A DNA stretch of 64,000 nucleotides from Pseudodesulfovibrio sp. S3 (GCF_004025585.1 NZ_QTZO01000001.1:186001-250000); one strand, 5' to 3'. Positions 9,005 through 18,564 are shown, counted from the stretch's first letter. Program-made: numbers and translations. The notes: generated by a model not told the origin, from the sequence alone.

Positions 9005-10366
9005 ATGATCGACACTGCCTGGAAGCAAATTCTGCACTCACTTGAAAAGAGCCTCAACCCGGGGCTCTTCACTGTATGGATAAAACCTCTTATCGGCCGC
9101 GTGGAGGGTAGCAAGCTTACCCTGTCCGCTCCAAACGAATTTGTAGCCAACTGGGTGCGCGACCGCCTGCTCCAGGTTATCCGCGAATCCGCTGCCGAGG
9201 TCCTTGGGGGTGAACCGCGTATCACAATCAATGTCCGCGCTCGGGAAGCGGGCAGTCTTGCGGCCAAGCCGGAGCGGAAGAAAAAACCGGAAGCTGAAAA
9301 GGCTCCCCGGCATTTGGGGTTGCCTCTTGGGCATTCCATTAAACCGGTCATCGTGTCCAATTGGCGTTTTTCCTTCGATGACTTTGTGGTGGGACCTTCC
9401 AACGAACTCGCCTGTGCTGCCAGCAAATCCATGAGCAGCAGTATATTCAATTCGGACCATCTTTTTCTCAGTTCCGGGGCAGGACTCGGCAAGACGCACC
9501 TGCTTCAGTCCGTGGGCAACCAGCTTTGCCGTTCGGCCAACCGCAAGAATCTGAAGGTCGCCTGCCTTTCCTCGGAGGAGTTCGCAACCCGTTGGGTTAT
9601 GTCTTTCAAGTCCGGGCAGGTGGATCAGTTCAAGAGCTTGTTCCGTGAAGGCATCGACGTCCTGCTCATGGAGGACGTCCATTTTTTTCAGGGTAAGGAA
9701 AAGATGCAGGAAGAGCTTCTCTGCACCCTTACGGCCCTGCGCGAACGCGGTTGCAAGGTGGTGCTGACCAGCTCCTTCATGCCCAAGGAATTCATGAAGG
9801 TCGATGATCGGCTGGTTTCCAGATTCTGTTCCGGTTTCCTGGCCCACATCAACAAACCCGATATGGAGACGCGTCGTCGCATCATTCTGGAAAAGGCCCG
9901 CAGGATGCAGGTCGACGTGCCTGTGGAGGTGTCGGAACTGCTGGCCGAACGCATTACTTCCGATATCCGTCAGTTGGAAAGCTGCCTGAACAATCTTGTG
10001 CTCAAGGCGCGGTTGCTCAATAGGGCCGTGACCATGAGTCTGGCCTGGGAAGTGCTGGATAACTACGCCGTACAGAATTCGGCGCCGGATTTCGATCAGA
10101 TAATCGATTTCATCTGCAAGAGTTACAGCCTGTCCAAGGAAGAACTGCGGGCCAAAAGTCGCAAACGGCAGGTGGTTCTGGCCCGGAATACCGCGTTTTA
10201 CCTGGCTCGCAAGCATACGGATCTCTCCCTGAAGAGCATCGGCGACAGACTGGGCCGTAAACACTCGACGGTTCTCAAGGGGATCACCAAGGTGGAGCGA
10301 GAAATTTCCAAGCAAACGCCGCTTGGGCGCCAGATCGAAAGCACGGCCCAGCGGCTTACTCCCTAG
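9005..10366 (+). CDS. dnaA: DnaA-family replication initiator (divergent)
   Basis: 453 residues with the four-domain DnaA layout: domain I (about 1-80), a linker with a Lys/Pro-rich stretch, AAA+ domain III and DNA-binding domain IV. Walker A is GAGLGKTH (158-165); Walker B reads LLMEDVHF (220-227), with Glu-Asp in place of the usual Asp-Asp; the box VII arginines (DRLVSRF) and sensor II arginine (DIRQLESCLN) are kept. The domain IV signature, normally GGRDHTTVLHA, reads GRKHSTVLKGI (417-427), losing one Gly and changing the base-contacting Asp to Lys419. Neither dnaN nor gyrB follows. This suggests a second DnaA paralog, or a lone copy with altered box specificity. Confidence 0.85.
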   Translation: MIDTAWKQILHSLEKSLNPGLFTVWIKPLIGRVEGSKLTLSAPNEFVANWVRDRLLQVIRESAAEVLGGEPRITINVRAREAGSLAAKPERKKKPEAEKAPRHLGLPLGHSIKPVIVSNWRFSFDDFVVGPSNELACAASKSMSSSIFNSDHLFLSSGAGLGKTHLLQSVGNQLCRSANRKNLKVACLSSEEFATRWVMSFKSGQVDQFKSLFREGIDVLLMEDVHFFQGKEKMQEELLCTLTALRERGCKVVLTSSFMPKEFMKVDDRLVSRFCSGFLAHINKPDMETRRRIILEKARRMQVDVPVEVSELLAERITSDIRQLESCLNNLVLKARLLNRAVTMSLAWEVLDNYAVQNSAPDFDQIIDFICKSYSLSKEELRAKSRKRQVVLARNTAFYLARKHTDLSLKSIGDRLGRKHSTVLKGITKVEREISKQTPLGRQIESTAQRLTP

Positions 10367-10383
10367 AAACGCCCCCCACATGT

Positions 10384-10438
10384 TCTCCCGGAACCGCCTG
10401 TGGCATCAGTCACGTGAGGCTTGAGCGGTTCCGGGAGA
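10384..10438. repeat. 14-bp perfect inverted repeat after dnaA
   Basis: TCTCCCGGAACCGC (10384-10397) is the exact complement of GCGGTTCCGGGAGA (10425-10438). The 27-base loop contains the palindrome TCACGTGA. It precedes the clear terminator at 10447. Confidence 0.7.
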
Positions 10439-10446
10439 AATTTGAT

Positions 10447-10474
10447 AGGCCGACAGCATGTCGGCCTTTTCGTT
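10447..10474 (+). terminator. Terminator of dnaA
   Basis: AGGCCGACA (10447-10455), loop GCA, TGTCGGCCT (10459-10467), then TTTCGTTTT. A compact rho-independent terminator. Confidence 0.88.
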
Positions 10475-10734
10475 TTGCAAGATCGTTTGGGAAAGCTTGC
10501 CCGGAAACGGGTGATCAAGAGGGTGTCTCGGAGGGATCGGGCCGGGTCTGTCTTTGTCGTTGGGGCTGGTCGCTGTGGCAGGGGCGGAGATGGCCCGGCA
10601 GGCGGACTGCTGTGCGTATGAGCGCTTCTTCCCTGGTAACGGAAAAGTGGTCTGTGCAGATTTCAAGAAGAATCGGGTTGCCTGTCCCGTGCCAGGCGTG
10701 CTCGAATGGCGCTCACGCGCCGGGCAAGGGCGGC
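10475..10734. other. Intergenic stretch without recognised features
   Basis: 260 bp between the convergent dnaA and tsaB. Open frames here have atypical composition and no convincing start site; nothing is called. Confidence 0.5.
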
Positions 10735-11523
10735 TCAGGAGTTCCTGAGCTCTTCCAGGCGCTGTTTGGCAGCCTCGGGGTCCAAGCCCCGTTTGGCGGC
10801 GATCTGGTCCAGATTGTCCTCGGCGTCCGTGGGACGGACATAGGCAGGTTCTATGGAGGTGTGGGCAAAGTCGGCCTTGGCCGCGGCGGCCAACAGCACT
10901 TCGGGCGAAGGATTGTCCCAGGCAGCGCTCATCAAGGTGTATTCGGGATTGGTCTTGGTCATTTTTTCAAAGAACTCTGGCGTCTTGCGTAGTCCGCTTC
11001 CCATGAGATGGGCCTGGGGGCCGAGTGCGGCCATGCGGGTGGCGGCCTCCTCCAATGTCAGGGAGGCCAGGGGGGCCAACTCGGTGCAGGCGGGGCAGTC
11101 AAAGGATTGCAGGTAGACAAGTCCACGACGGGCATAGGTCAGCACATGGAGCGTGCCGCTGAGAAGCGGGCCTGGGCCGCTGGCCAGCAGGGGCAGATAA
11201 TCCAGTCCAGCCAGAGGCAGGCCGTGACCGGCGCTGATACCTTCGGCTGCGGCCAGGACAAGACGCAGTCCGGTGAAACTGCCGGGGCCGCGCACACAGG
11301 CGATTTTATCAAGGGCTTCCGTGCCCACCCCGAATTCATCCAGGGTGGCCTTGAGGCCGGGCACCAGAAATCTGACCGATTGTCCGGGGACGTTCCACTG
11401 CCGGGATGCGAGTACGCCGTATCCGTTCGGTCCGGGTTGGCCCAGGACGAGCTGGAGCCGTTCCTCGGCGCCGCCCATGGCGAGGATCAGGTTGTGCGGA
11501 TTCGTGATCTTGGGACTGGCCAT
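10735..11523 (-). CDS. tsaB: TsaB, tRNA t6A-modification protein
   Basis: 262 residues from the ATG at 11523, with AGGAAG 5 bp upstream; a longer open frame would run into rseP. The ASKHA-fold motif GPGSFTGLRLVLAAAEGIS (about residue 79 on) is characteristic of TsaB, the non-catalytic partner of TsaD that helps form threonylcarbamoyl-adenosine 37 in ANN-reading tRNAs. The first beta strand reads LILAMGGAEERLQLVL instead of the usual ILALDTS, so the N-terminal Asp is missing. Co-directional with rseP, 19 bp apart, as the last gene of the pyrH-to-tsaB run. Confidence 0.85.
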   Translation of the reverse strand: MASPKITNPHNLILAMGGAEERLQLVLGQPGPNGYGVLASRQWNVPGQSVRFLVPGLKATLDEFGVGTEALDKIACVRGPGSFTGLRLVLAAAEGISAGHGLPLAGLDYLPLLASGPGPLLSGTLHVLTYARRGLVYLQSFDCPACTELAPLASLTLEEAATRMAALGPQAHLMGSGLRKTPEFFEKMTKTNPEYTLMSAAWDNPSPEVLLAAAAKADFAHTSIEPAYVRPTDAEDNLDQIAAKRGLDPEAAKQRLEELRNS

Positions 11524-11542
11524 GATTCTTCCTGATTCCGCC

Positions 11543-12601
11543 CTAGGACAACAGCCTGCGGACATCGTTGAAGATGGCCAGGCTCATGAGCAGGAGCAGG
11601 ACAAGCAGGCCGATGCGCATGGACATGGCTTTCCATTTTTCATTGAGCGGCCGTCTGAACACCATTTCCAATGCGAAGAACAGGATATGCCCACCGTCCA
11701 GCACCGGAATGGGCAGCAGGTTGATTATGGCGAGGTTGATGGAGATCACCGCCATCATGCCGAGCAGTGCGTAAAGGCCGGATTGGGCACTCTGATGGAC
11801 CATCTGGGCGAGCATGATGGGGCCGCCCACGCTCTCCACGGGGATGAGCCGTTCCAGGATCGAGACAAAGCCCTTGATCACCACCTGCGACATGTTCCAG
11901 GTGGTTTCAAATGCGGCCTGGATGCCTGTCCCGGCCACTTTTTCGAAGCGGAGTTCGCCTCCCTGGTTGATGCCCACCATGGGTACGGTCACGGTTTCGC
12001 CGAACAGGTTCTTGAAGGTGCTGACTTCGGGCGTGACGGAGAGGGTGAATATCTGGCCGTCACGATCCACTTCCACGGTCAGGGGGTTGCCCTCTGCGGC
12101 CCGGATGGTTTCTACCATCTGGGACCAGGAATCGATGGGCGCACCGTCGATGGCCGTGATCAGGTCGTTTTTGACGAAACCTGCGGAAGCAGCAGGGCTT
12201 TCGGGCAGAACACCGCCCACCACGGGCAATACCACGGCCTGGCCTTGGGCCAGGACCAGGAACCAGTAGAGCAGGAAGGCAAGCAGAAAATTGAAGAAGG
12301 GACCGGCGGCCACGACGCACAGCCGTTGCCAGGCAGGGCGGTTGGCAAAGAGCTGGTCGTCAGGGAAATTCGGTTCGTCTTCACCTTGCTCCCCGGCCAG
12401 GGCCACGTAGCCGCCCAGGGGGATGAGGGAGAGTTTGTAATCGGTCTTGCCGGAGGTGAAGCCAGCCAGCTTGGGCCCGAAGCCCAGGGAGAAGGCCTTG
12501 ACGCCCATGCCGAACAAACGGGCGACGGCGAAATGGCCGAGTTCATGAAAAAAGATGAGTCCGCCGAGGACAAGAACTATGGCGATGACTGTTGTGAGCA
12601 T
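11543..12601 (-). CDS. rseP: RseP site-2 intramembrane metalloprotease
   Basis: 352 residues. The zinc motif HELGH is at residues 19-23 in the first transmembrane helix, followed by GFGPKLAGF; a PDZ domain (about 115-200, with LPVVGGVLPESPAASAGFVKNDLI) lies in the middle, and the LDG motif (LPIPVLDGGHILFF) is in the C-terminal membrane part. Site-2 proteases cut transmembrane anchors of anti-sigma factors and remnant signal peptides. It sits between dxr and tsaB, the common cdsA-dxr-rseP order of envelope genes. Confidence 0.95.
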   Translation of the reverse strand: MLTTVIAIVLVLGGLIFFHELGHFAVARLFGMGVKAFSLGFGPKLAGFTSGKTDYKLSLIPLGGYVALAGEQGEDEPNFPDDQLFANRPAWQRLCVVAAGPFFNFLLAFLLYWFLVLAQGQAVVLPVVGGVLPESPAASAGFVKNDLITAIDGAPIDSWSQMVETIRAAEGNPLTVEVDRDGQIFTLSVTPEVSTFKNLFGETVTVPMVGINQGGELRFEKVAGTGIQAAFETTWNMSQVVIKGFVSILERLIPVESVGGPIMLAQMVHQSAQSGLYALLGMMAVISINLAIINLLPIPVLDGGHILFFALEMVFRRPLNEKWKAMSMRIGLLVLLLLMSLAIFNDVRRLLS

Positions 12602-12669
12602 ATATTCCTCTTATGGACGTTGTTATTGTGGCTGGCGATCCATAACTATAATCATTCCTGGCAGAATGG

Positions 12670-13872
12670 CTAGAGGCAGGTCTTGGTTTCCGTCCGGACT
12701 GAATGGTCCAGAGCCAGTATCGCCTCGGGCGTGGATACGTCCACAGGGCTATGCCGGTCAAGCCCGGCTTCGATCATGGTCGGGATGTCCTGGAAGCGGA
12801 TATGCTTTTTCAGGAAGGCGGCCACAGCCACTTCATTGACGGCGTTGAGCACGATAGGGTAGCTCGGTCCGGCGTCGAACGCTTCCCGGGCCAGTCGCAG
12901 GCAGGGGAAGGCGGCCAGATCAGGCTGTTCGAAGGTCAGGGTCCCCACTGTGGCCAGATCAAGTTGCGGGACGTCCACGGTGACCCTGTCAGGGTAGCAG
13001 AGGCAGTGGGCGATGGGAACCTGCATGTCCGGGTTGCCGAGGTGGGCCAGTTGGGAGCCGTCCACATACTCCACCAGGGAGTGGATGATGGACTGCGGAT
13101 GGACCACCACATCCACCTGTTCCGGCGGCAGGCCGTAGAGGTGGCACGCCTCGATAAGTTCCAGCCCCTTGTTCATGAGCGTGGCCGAGTCGATGGAAAT
13201 CTTGGCGCCCATGCTCCAGTTGGGATGGGCCAGGGCCTGTTCGCGGGTGACGGTTTCCAGAAACCGCTTGTCTTTCCCCCGGAATGGGCCACCCGAAGCC
13301 GTCAGGATGAGCCGCTTCAGCTCCTCTGCCTTTCCGTGTCCGGCCAGTCCCTGGAACAGGGCGTTGTGCTCGGAATCCACGGGCAGGATGATGGCGCCGG
13401 ACCGGGTGCAGGCCTCGCGGATGATGTGGCCGCCCAACACGAGGGATTCCTTGTTGGCCAGACCGATCATCTTGCCTGCCCGGGCAGCGGCCAGGGTCGG
13501 TTTGAAACCGGCGGCCCCCACGATGGCGGACAAAACCAGATCGACTTCATCCAGGGTCGCCAGCCGGACATAGGCTTCAGGGCCGACCAGCAGTTTGGTG
13601 GGACAATCCGCAGGCAGGTTGTCGAGAAAGACCTTTGCGGCAGCATCGTTCAGCACTGCAGCGTACATGGGCCGGAAGGCGGCGCACAGTTCTGCCAGCT
13701 TTTGGCCGTTGCAGCCTCCGGCCAGAGCCGTGACCCTAAAACGATCCGGGTGTTTGGCAATGACCTTGAAGGCGGAATCGCCGATGGAGCCGGTGGCCCC
13801 GAGGATGGTCAGGGATCGGGGAAAATCAGGAATTTCGGCGCTTTCGGGCCAGATGGAGATATAGGATTTCAC
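12670..13872 (-). CDS. dxr: Dxr, 1-deoxy-D-xylulose 5-phosphate reductoisomerase
   Basis: 400 residues, family-normal. An NADPH-binding Rossmann start (LTILGATGSIGDSAFKVI) is near residues 21-38, with substrate/metal motifs LANKESLVLGG, ILPVDSEHNALFQ and ILTASGGPFRG, and the SMGAKISIDSATLMNKGLE block. It makes MEP in the non-mevalonate isoprenoid pathway, supplying UppS in the same gene run. The start is a GTG at 13872 with only a weak upstream GCGGA. It begins 19 bp after the cdsA stop. Confidence 0.95.
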   Translation of the reverse strand: MKSYISIWPESAEIPDFPRSLTILGATGSIGDSAFKVIAKHPDRFRVTALAGGCNGQKLAELCAAFRPMYAAVLNDAAAKVFLDNLPADCPTKLLVGPEAYVRLATLDEVDLVLSAIVGAAGFKPTLAAARAGKMIGLANKESLVLGGHIIREACTRSGAIILPVDSEHNALFQGLAGHGKAEELKRLILTASGGPFRGKDKRFLETVTREQALAHPNWSMGAKISIDSATLMNKGLELIEACHLYGLPPEQVDVVVHPQSIIHSLVEYVDGSQLAHLGNPDMQVPIAHCLCYPDRVTVDVPQLDLATVGTLTFEQPDLAAFPCLRLAREAFDAGPSYPIVLNAVNEVAVAAFLKKHIRFQDIPTMIEAGLDRHSPVDVSTPEAILALDHSVRTETKTCL

Positions 13873-13891
13873 GTGTGATTCCGCCCGCTCT

Positions 13892-14701
13892 CTATTTGAA
13901 GAAAGGATGGAACATGGAAATCAATCCGTAGGTTGGAATGACCAGCAGCAAGCTGTCCACCCGGTCGAGCAACCCGCCATGGCCCGGCAGGATGACGCCG
14001 GAATCCTTGATGTCCAGGGAGCGTTTCAGGGCCGACTCGAAGAAGTCGCCTAATTGGGCGGCGACATTCAGAATTGCGCCGAGCAGGAGCCATTTCCACC
14101 AGCCCGTTTCGGGCATGCCAAAGGTCATCCCGTAGGCCAGGGTGGAGCAGGCGCAGACAGTCAGGCCGCCCAGGGAGCCGGCCCAGGATTTTTTTGGGCT
14201 GATGCGGGGCCATATTTTCTTCTTGCCCCATAGGGAGCCTGCATAGAAGGCTGCGGTGTCCGACACGGCGGCTGCGCCGATGACGAGGAGGATTTCCAGC
14301 CTGTCCATGCCGATGACAAAATGGAAATTCAGCGGAATATAGAAGAGACCGGCCAGGAAAACGGCGGAATGCCGGTAGGATGCCGCAACATCATTGTTGT
14401 AGCGGAGCAGGAACATGAAGCCCGAGGCCCAGAAGGCGAGGAGCAGGACTGCGGCCGGATAGCGTGCGTCATGGGCGGTGAACGCTCCCAGGAGCATGAG
14501 GGTGAAAAGCGCGCCCAGGAATTTGAAGGCGGTCATGGACTGCACCGGGCGGAACATGGAATAGAATTCCCACAGGGTCAGGACGCTGAAAAGAGCGAGA
14601 ACCGCGAACAGGACCCATCCTTGGAAGAGTAAGGCCAGGGCTGGCAGTACGGCCAAACCTATGCTGGTGGCGATTCGTTGTTTGTGAGGGGAGATATCCA
14701 T
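13892..14701 (-). CDS. cdsA: CdsA phosphatidate cytidylyltransferase
   Basis: 269 residues with several membrane helices. The cytidylyltransferase signature is near the C-terminus: KSWAGSLGG, then LGDFFESALKRSLDIKDSG and LPGHGGLLDRVDSLL. It makes CDP-diacylglycerol, the precursor of phosphatidylglycerol and phosphatidylethanolamine. Lies in the pyrH-frr-uppS-cdsA-dxr-rseP order, but a 118-bp gap separates it from uppS. Confidence 0.93.
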   Translation of the reverse strand: MDISPHKQRIATSIGLAVLPALALLFQGWVLFAVLALFSVLTLWEFYSMFRPVQSMTAFKFLGALFTLMLLGAFTAHDARYPAAVLLLAFWASGFMFLLRYNNDVAASYRHSAVFLAGLFYIPLNFHFVIGMDRLEILLVIGAAAVSDTAAFYAGSLWGKKKIWPRISPKKSWAGSLGGLTVCACSTLAYGMTFGMPETGWWKWLLLGAILNVAAQLGDFFESALKRSLDIKDSGVILPGHGGLLDRVDSLLLVIPTYGLISMFHPFFK

Positions 14702-14819
14702 AGGGTATTTCAGCGGTTATGGGTGCGTTCGCGCTTGATGCGAGTCTGATTTATCTACGCTATTTGAAGGTCGGGGGCAATAAGTCCTGGAAAACAATAA
14801 AGGGTTTGATGAAATCCGG

Positions 14820-15536
14820 TCACTGTTCGTCGAGCTGCTCGCCGGTTTTCCCGAACCGGCGCTGTCTTTCGTTCAGGTCGGCGACGGCTTTGTCCAGCTC
14901 ATCCGGAGAGAAATCGGGCCAGTATACGTCGGTGAAATAGAATTCGGCATAGGCGCATTGGAACAGGAGATAGTTGGACAACCGGAGTTCACCGCTGGTT
15001 CGGATGATCAGATCCGGGTCGGGCTGCCCAGCGGTCCAGAGTTCGGCGGCAAAGGCTTCTTCGGTGACTGCTTCCGCAGGGATTCCTTTTGTTATCATGG
15101 CCTTGGCGGCACGAAGTATTTCGTCCCGGCCCGAATAGTTCAGGGCCAGGTTGAGGGTCATGTCCTTGCAGTCCTTTGTCTGGCGCATGACATGCTTGAG
15201 AATCTGGCGGACACCCATGGGCATGGCTTCGAGTTCGCCCAGGACGTTGAATCGGATGCCTTGTTCCCTCAGGCTTTTCTCTTCCCGTTTGAGAAAGGAG
15301 GTCAGCAATTCGAACAGGGTCTTGATCTCGTCCTTGGGGCGTGCCCAGTTCTCTTTGGAAAAGGTGTAGAGGGTGAGGTGGCGCACGCCCAGTTCGCGAC
15401 AGCGGGCGACAATGGCGCGGGCTGCTTCGGTCCCGGCACGATGGCCGTCGGCCCGTTGCAGCCCGCGCTGTGTCGCCCACCTGCCATTGCCATCCATGAT
15501 GATGGCTATATGGGCGGGTATATTTGTCTTGCTCAA
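14820..15536 (-). CDS. uppS: UppS, undecaprenyl diphosphate synthase
   Basis: 238 residues. The Mg-binding catalytic block AIIMDGNGRWA sits at residues 11-21 (Asp15), with HRAG soon after, and later RTSGELRLSNYLLFQCAYAE; all are cis-prenyltransferase hallmarks. It extends farnesyl diphosphate to the C55 lipid carrier for peptidoglycan and polysaccharide. The start is TTG at 15536 (AGGA 6 bp upstream), 12 bp after the frr stop. Confidence 0.94.
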   Translation of the reverse strand: MSKTNIPAHIAIIMDGNGRWATQRGLQRADGHRAGTEAARAIVARCRELGVRHLTLYTFSKENWARPKDEIKTLFELLTSFLKREEKSLREQGIRFNVLGELEAMPMGVRQILKHVMRQTKDCKDMTLNLALNYSGRDEILRAAKAMITKGIPAEAVTEEAFAAELWTAGQPDPDLIIRTSGELRLSNYLLFQCAYAEFYFTDVYWPDFSPDELDKAVADLNERQRRFGKTGEQLDEQ

Positions 15537-15548
15537 AGAAGTGTCCTG

Positions 15549-16103
15549 TTAGATTTCGAGAATCTCTTTTTCTTTGGCGGCCATGGCTTCATCTGCTTTC
15601 TTGACGAAATCGTCGGTCATCTTCTGGACGTCGGTCTCACCGTGTTTCTTTTCGTCTTCGGAGATGTCCTTGTCCTTTTCCATCTTCTTGAGCACGTCGT
15701 TCATGTCGCGGCGCACGTTGCGGATGGCGATCTTGGCGTCTTCAGTGTACTTCTTGGCGATCTTGACCAGATCCTTGCGGCGTTCCTCGGTCAGGGGCGG
15801 GATGGCTATGCGGATAATCTTGCCGTCATTGACCGGGTTGAGACCGAGGTCCGAGGACTGGATGGCCTTTTCCACTGCACCGAAGGCCCCTTTGTCCCAA
15901 GGTTGGATGGTAATGGTCTTGGAATCGGGGACGGACACTGAGGAAAGCTGCCCGATGGGCGTGGGAGTGCCGTAATAGTCCACGATGATTCCGTCCACCA
16001 GGGCTGTTGTGGCGCGGCCTGTGCGCAGTTTGCTGAATTCCTTGTCAAGGGCGCTGACGGCCCCGACCATTCTTTTCTTTCCATCATCAAGTACGGATTG
16101 CAT
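15549..16103 (-). CDS. frr: Ribosome recycling factor
   Basis: 184 residues, the usual RRF length. Motifs: [20 protein letters not shown] near residues 27-46, then [23 protein letters not shown] and [26 protein letters not shown]. With EF-G it splits post-termination ribosomes. The gene starts 1-2 bp after the pyrH stop, so they are tightly coupled. Confidence 0.97.
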   Translation of the reverse strand: MQSVLDDGKKRMVGAVSALDKEFSKLRTGRATTALVDGIIVDYYGTPTPIGQLSSVSVPDSKTITIQPWDKGAFGAVEKAIQSSDLGLNPVNDGKIIRIAIPPLTEERRKDLVKIAKKYTEDAKIAIRNVRRDMNDVLKKMEKDKDISEDEKKHGETDVQKMTDDFVKKADEAMAAKEKEILEI

Positions 16104-16104
16104 C

Positions 16105-16824
16105 TTACTCTCCTTGAACAGTCGTTCCTATGGTTTCGCCATTGGCAGCCCTGCGGATATTGCCTTCCTTGTACAGATTGAAGACGATGATCGGCAGGTC
16201 GTTGTCACGGGCCATGGAAATGGCCGTGGAGTCCATGACGCCAAGCCGTTTTTCCAGGGTTTCCATGTATGAGACCGTTTCATATTTGATCGCGTCGTCG
16301 AATTTGACGGGGTCCTTGTCATACACGCCATCCACTTTGGTGGCCTTGAAAATGGCGTCGCACTTGAGTTCCAGCGCGCGCAGGGCAGCGGCCGAGTCTG
16401 TGGTGAAGTAGGGGTTTCCGGTGCCGGCGGCACAGATGACCACACGGCCTTTGTCCATGTGCCGAAGGGCGCGTCTGCGGATGTAGGGTTCGGCCACGTC
16501 GGCCATTTGCAGCGCGGTCATGACGCGGGTGTCACAGCCGTTCTTTTCCAGGGCATCCTGGACTGCCAGGGCGTTCATGACGGTGGCCAGCATACCCATG
16601 TAATCACCTTGGGCGCGATCCATTCCCTTGGCGGAGGCGGCCATGCCTCTGAATATGTTGCCGCCGCCGATGACGAGCGCAATCTGCAGGCCGGAGGCGG
16701 CCACTTCGGCAATTTCCTTGGCGAACTGGCCGATGGCTTCGGGTTCAATGCCGAATTTCTGGTCCCCGGCAAGGGCTTCGCCGCTGAGTTTTAATAAAAT
16801 TCGCGAGTATCGCGTTGTCTGCAT
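16105..16824 (-). CDS. pyrH: UMP kinase
   Basis: 239 residues of the amino-acid-kinase fold. Motifs: [13 protein letters not shown] at the N-terminus, [10 protein letters not shown] near 49-60, and [22 protein letters not shown]. It phosphorylates UMP to UDP and is normally hexameric and UTP-inhibited. A strong terminator (16893-16930) separates it from tsf, so the pyrH-frr-uppS run probably begins in the 16825-16892 gap. Confidence 0.97.
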   Translation of the reverse strand: MQTTRYSRILLKLSGEALAGDQKFGIEPEAIGQFAKEIAEVAASGLQIALVIGGGNIFRGMAASAKGMDRAQGDYMGMLATVMNALAVQDALEKNGCDTRVMTALQMADVAEPYIRRRALRHMDKGRVVICAAGTGNPYFTTDSAAALRALELKCDAIFKATKVDGVYDKDPVKFDDAIKYETVSYMETLEKRLGVMDSTAISMARDNDLPIIVFNLYKEGNIRRAANGETIGTTVQGE

Positions 16825-16892
16825 GGGTACCCCTGCGTGTATGAATTGTTACGAAGTAATCTCGCCCAAAGGCGATAGCACGTTTTCCGGAC

Positions 16893-16930
16893 AAAAAAAA
16901 CGGGCCGTGGGGCCCGTTTTCGTTTTTTTT
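16893..16930 (-). terminator. Bidirectional terminator between tsf and pyrH
   Basis: AAAACGGGCC (16897-16906), loop GTGG, GGCCCGTTTT (16911-16920), with A-runs on one side and T-runs on the other, so it can act on both strands. It ends the rpsB-tsf transcript. Confidence 0.88.
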
Positions 16931-16940
16931 GGCAATAGGT

Positions 16941-17750
16941 CTATTCGGCTTTTTCGCCAAGCGCCAGACGGTGGAAGCTGGCGACGGAAGCACCTTTGAG
17001 GATCTGCTTGATGGTCTGCTTGTCGTCCTTGATGAAGGCCTGCTCAACGAGACAGACTTCCTTGTAGAACTTGTTCATGCGGCCAACGACGATTTTCTCG
17101 GCGATTTCCTGGGGCTTGCCTTCGTCCATGGCCTGCTTGATGTACAGGGCCTTTTCCTTCTCCAGAACGTCTGCGGACAGCTCGTCAGGAGTGATGCAGG
17201 TCGGGTTCATGGCGGCCACATGCATGGCAACGTCCTTGGCTGTATCAGCGTCATCGGTGCCGGTCAGCTCGACGATGGTGGCGAGCTTGTTGTTCGAGTG
17301 GACGTATACGCCGAGCACACCGTCGGTGGTGACTTTGGCAAAGCGTCCGACACCCATGTTCTCGCCGAGCTTGGCGATGAGGTCGGTGACGTCGGCAACG
17401 TCGGCAGGCAGATCTTCGGCGGTGCCGGAGGTCACATCCAGACCGGCGATCTTCTCGGAGAGAGCAGCTGCAAAGCCCTGGAAGTCGTCACCCTTGGCGA
17501 CGAAATCGGTTTCGCAGAGCAGTTCGGCGATAACGGCGGTCTTGCCGTCTTCGGAGACGAACGGCGTGACCAAGCCTTCGGAGGTGTCGCGACCGGCCTT
17601 TTTGGCGGCTTTGGACAGACCCTTTTCACGGAGGTACATGACGGCTTTTTCTTCGTCGCCTCCGGATTCCACCAGGGCTTTCTTGCAGTCCATCATGCCT
17701 GCGCCGGTCTTTTCGCGCAGGTCCTTAACTTGTGCAGCGGTAATCGACAT
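16941..17750 (-). CDS. tsf: Elongation factor Ts
   Basis: 269 residues. Starts [26 protein letters not shown], the EF-Ts signature; LCETDFVAKGDDF follows. EF-Ts exchanges GDP on EF-Tu. Its ATG shares one base with the rpsB stop (TAATG), indicating translational coupling. The terminator at 16893-16930 follows. Confidence 0.97.
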   Translation of the reverse strand: MSITAAQVKDLREKTGAGMMDCKKALVESGGDEEKAVMYLREKGLSKAAKKAGRDTSEGLVTPFVSEDGKTAVIAELLCETDFVAKGDDFQGFAAALSEKIAGLDVTSGTAEDLPADVADVTDLIAKLGENMGVGRFAKVTTDGVLGVYVHSNNKLATIVELTGTDDADTAKDVAMHVAAMNPTCITPDELSADVLEKEKALYIKQAMDEGKPQEIAEKIVVGRMNKFYKEVCLVEQAFIKDDKQTIKQILKGASVASFHRLALGEKAE

Positions 17751-18541
17751 TATTCCTTCTCCTCGGCAGGGGCTTCAGCGGGAGCTTCGGCCTTCTCTTC
17801 GGTTTTGGGCTCAGCCGGTTTCTCGGCAGCCTTTTCGGCTTCGGCCTTGTAGTCTTTCTGCATGGCAGCGCCTTCAAGGCAGGCATCGGCCATGTGGGTG
17901 GCGAACAGCTTGATGGCGCGGATGGCGTCATCGTTGCCGGGAATGATGTAGTCCACCATATCGGGATCGCAGTTGGAGTCAACCACGGCCACGACCGGGA
18001 TGCCGAGCTTGCGGCATTCCTGGATGGCGATCTGCTCGCGCTTGGGATCGATCACGAAAGCGGCCCGGGGGGCTTCGTTCAGATCCTTGATGCCGCCCAG
18101 CGCCAGGTTCAGCTTCTTGACCTCGCGGTTCATGCCCACTGCTTCCTTCTTGGTGTAGCGGGAGATGGAACCGTCCTCGAACATCTGTTCGAGGTTCTTG
18201 AGGCGGTCAATGGATTTCTTGATGGTCTGGAAGTTGGTCAGCGTGCCGCCCATCCAGCGATGGGTGACGAAGTACATACCGGCGCGCTCGGCTTCCGACT
18301 TGACGGATTCCTGAGCCTGGCGCTTGGTACCGATGAACAGTACCTTGCCGCCCTTGGCAACGGTATTGACGATGAAATCATGGGCGGTGGCAAACATCTT
18401 GACGGTCTGCTGCAGGTCCATGATGTGGATGCCGTTGCGGGCGCCGAAGATGTAGGGGCGCATTTTGGGATTCCAACGGCGGGTCTGGTGGCCGAAGTGG
18501 ACGCCGGTCTCCAGCATCTCCTTCATGGTAACGTAAGCCAT
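17750..18541 (-). CDS. rpsB: 30S ribosomal protein S2
   Basis: 263 residues from the ATG at 18541 (AGGAG upstream; a 13-codon extension is open but non-conserved). The S2 core is present: [19 protein letters not shown], the TKRQAQESV block and [25 protein letters not shown]. The C-terminal 45 residues are a low-complexity Ala/Glu/Lys/Pro tail, common in this phylum. It forms an operon with tsf. A folded leader lies just upstream. Confidence 0.97.
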   Translation of the reverse strand: MAYVTMKEMLETGVHFGHQTRRWNPKMRPYIFGARNGIHIMDLQQTVKMFATAHDFIVNTVAKGGKVLFIGTKRQAQESVKSEAERAGMYFVTHRWMGGTLTNFQTIKKSIDRLKNLEQMFEDGSISRYTKKEAVGMNREVKKLNLALGGIKDLNEAPRAAFVIDPKREQIAIQECRKLGIPVVAVVDSNCDPDMVDYIIPGNDDAIRAIKLFATHMADACLEGAAMQKDYKAEAEKAAEKPAEPKTEEKAEAPAEAPAEEKE

Positions 18542-18564
18542 ACTAATCTCCTGGGTTTTTCGTC

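Noticed and set aside
10414-10992. 192-codon frame after dnaA
   Set aside because: Overlaps tsaB on the other strand and crosses the dnaA terminator.
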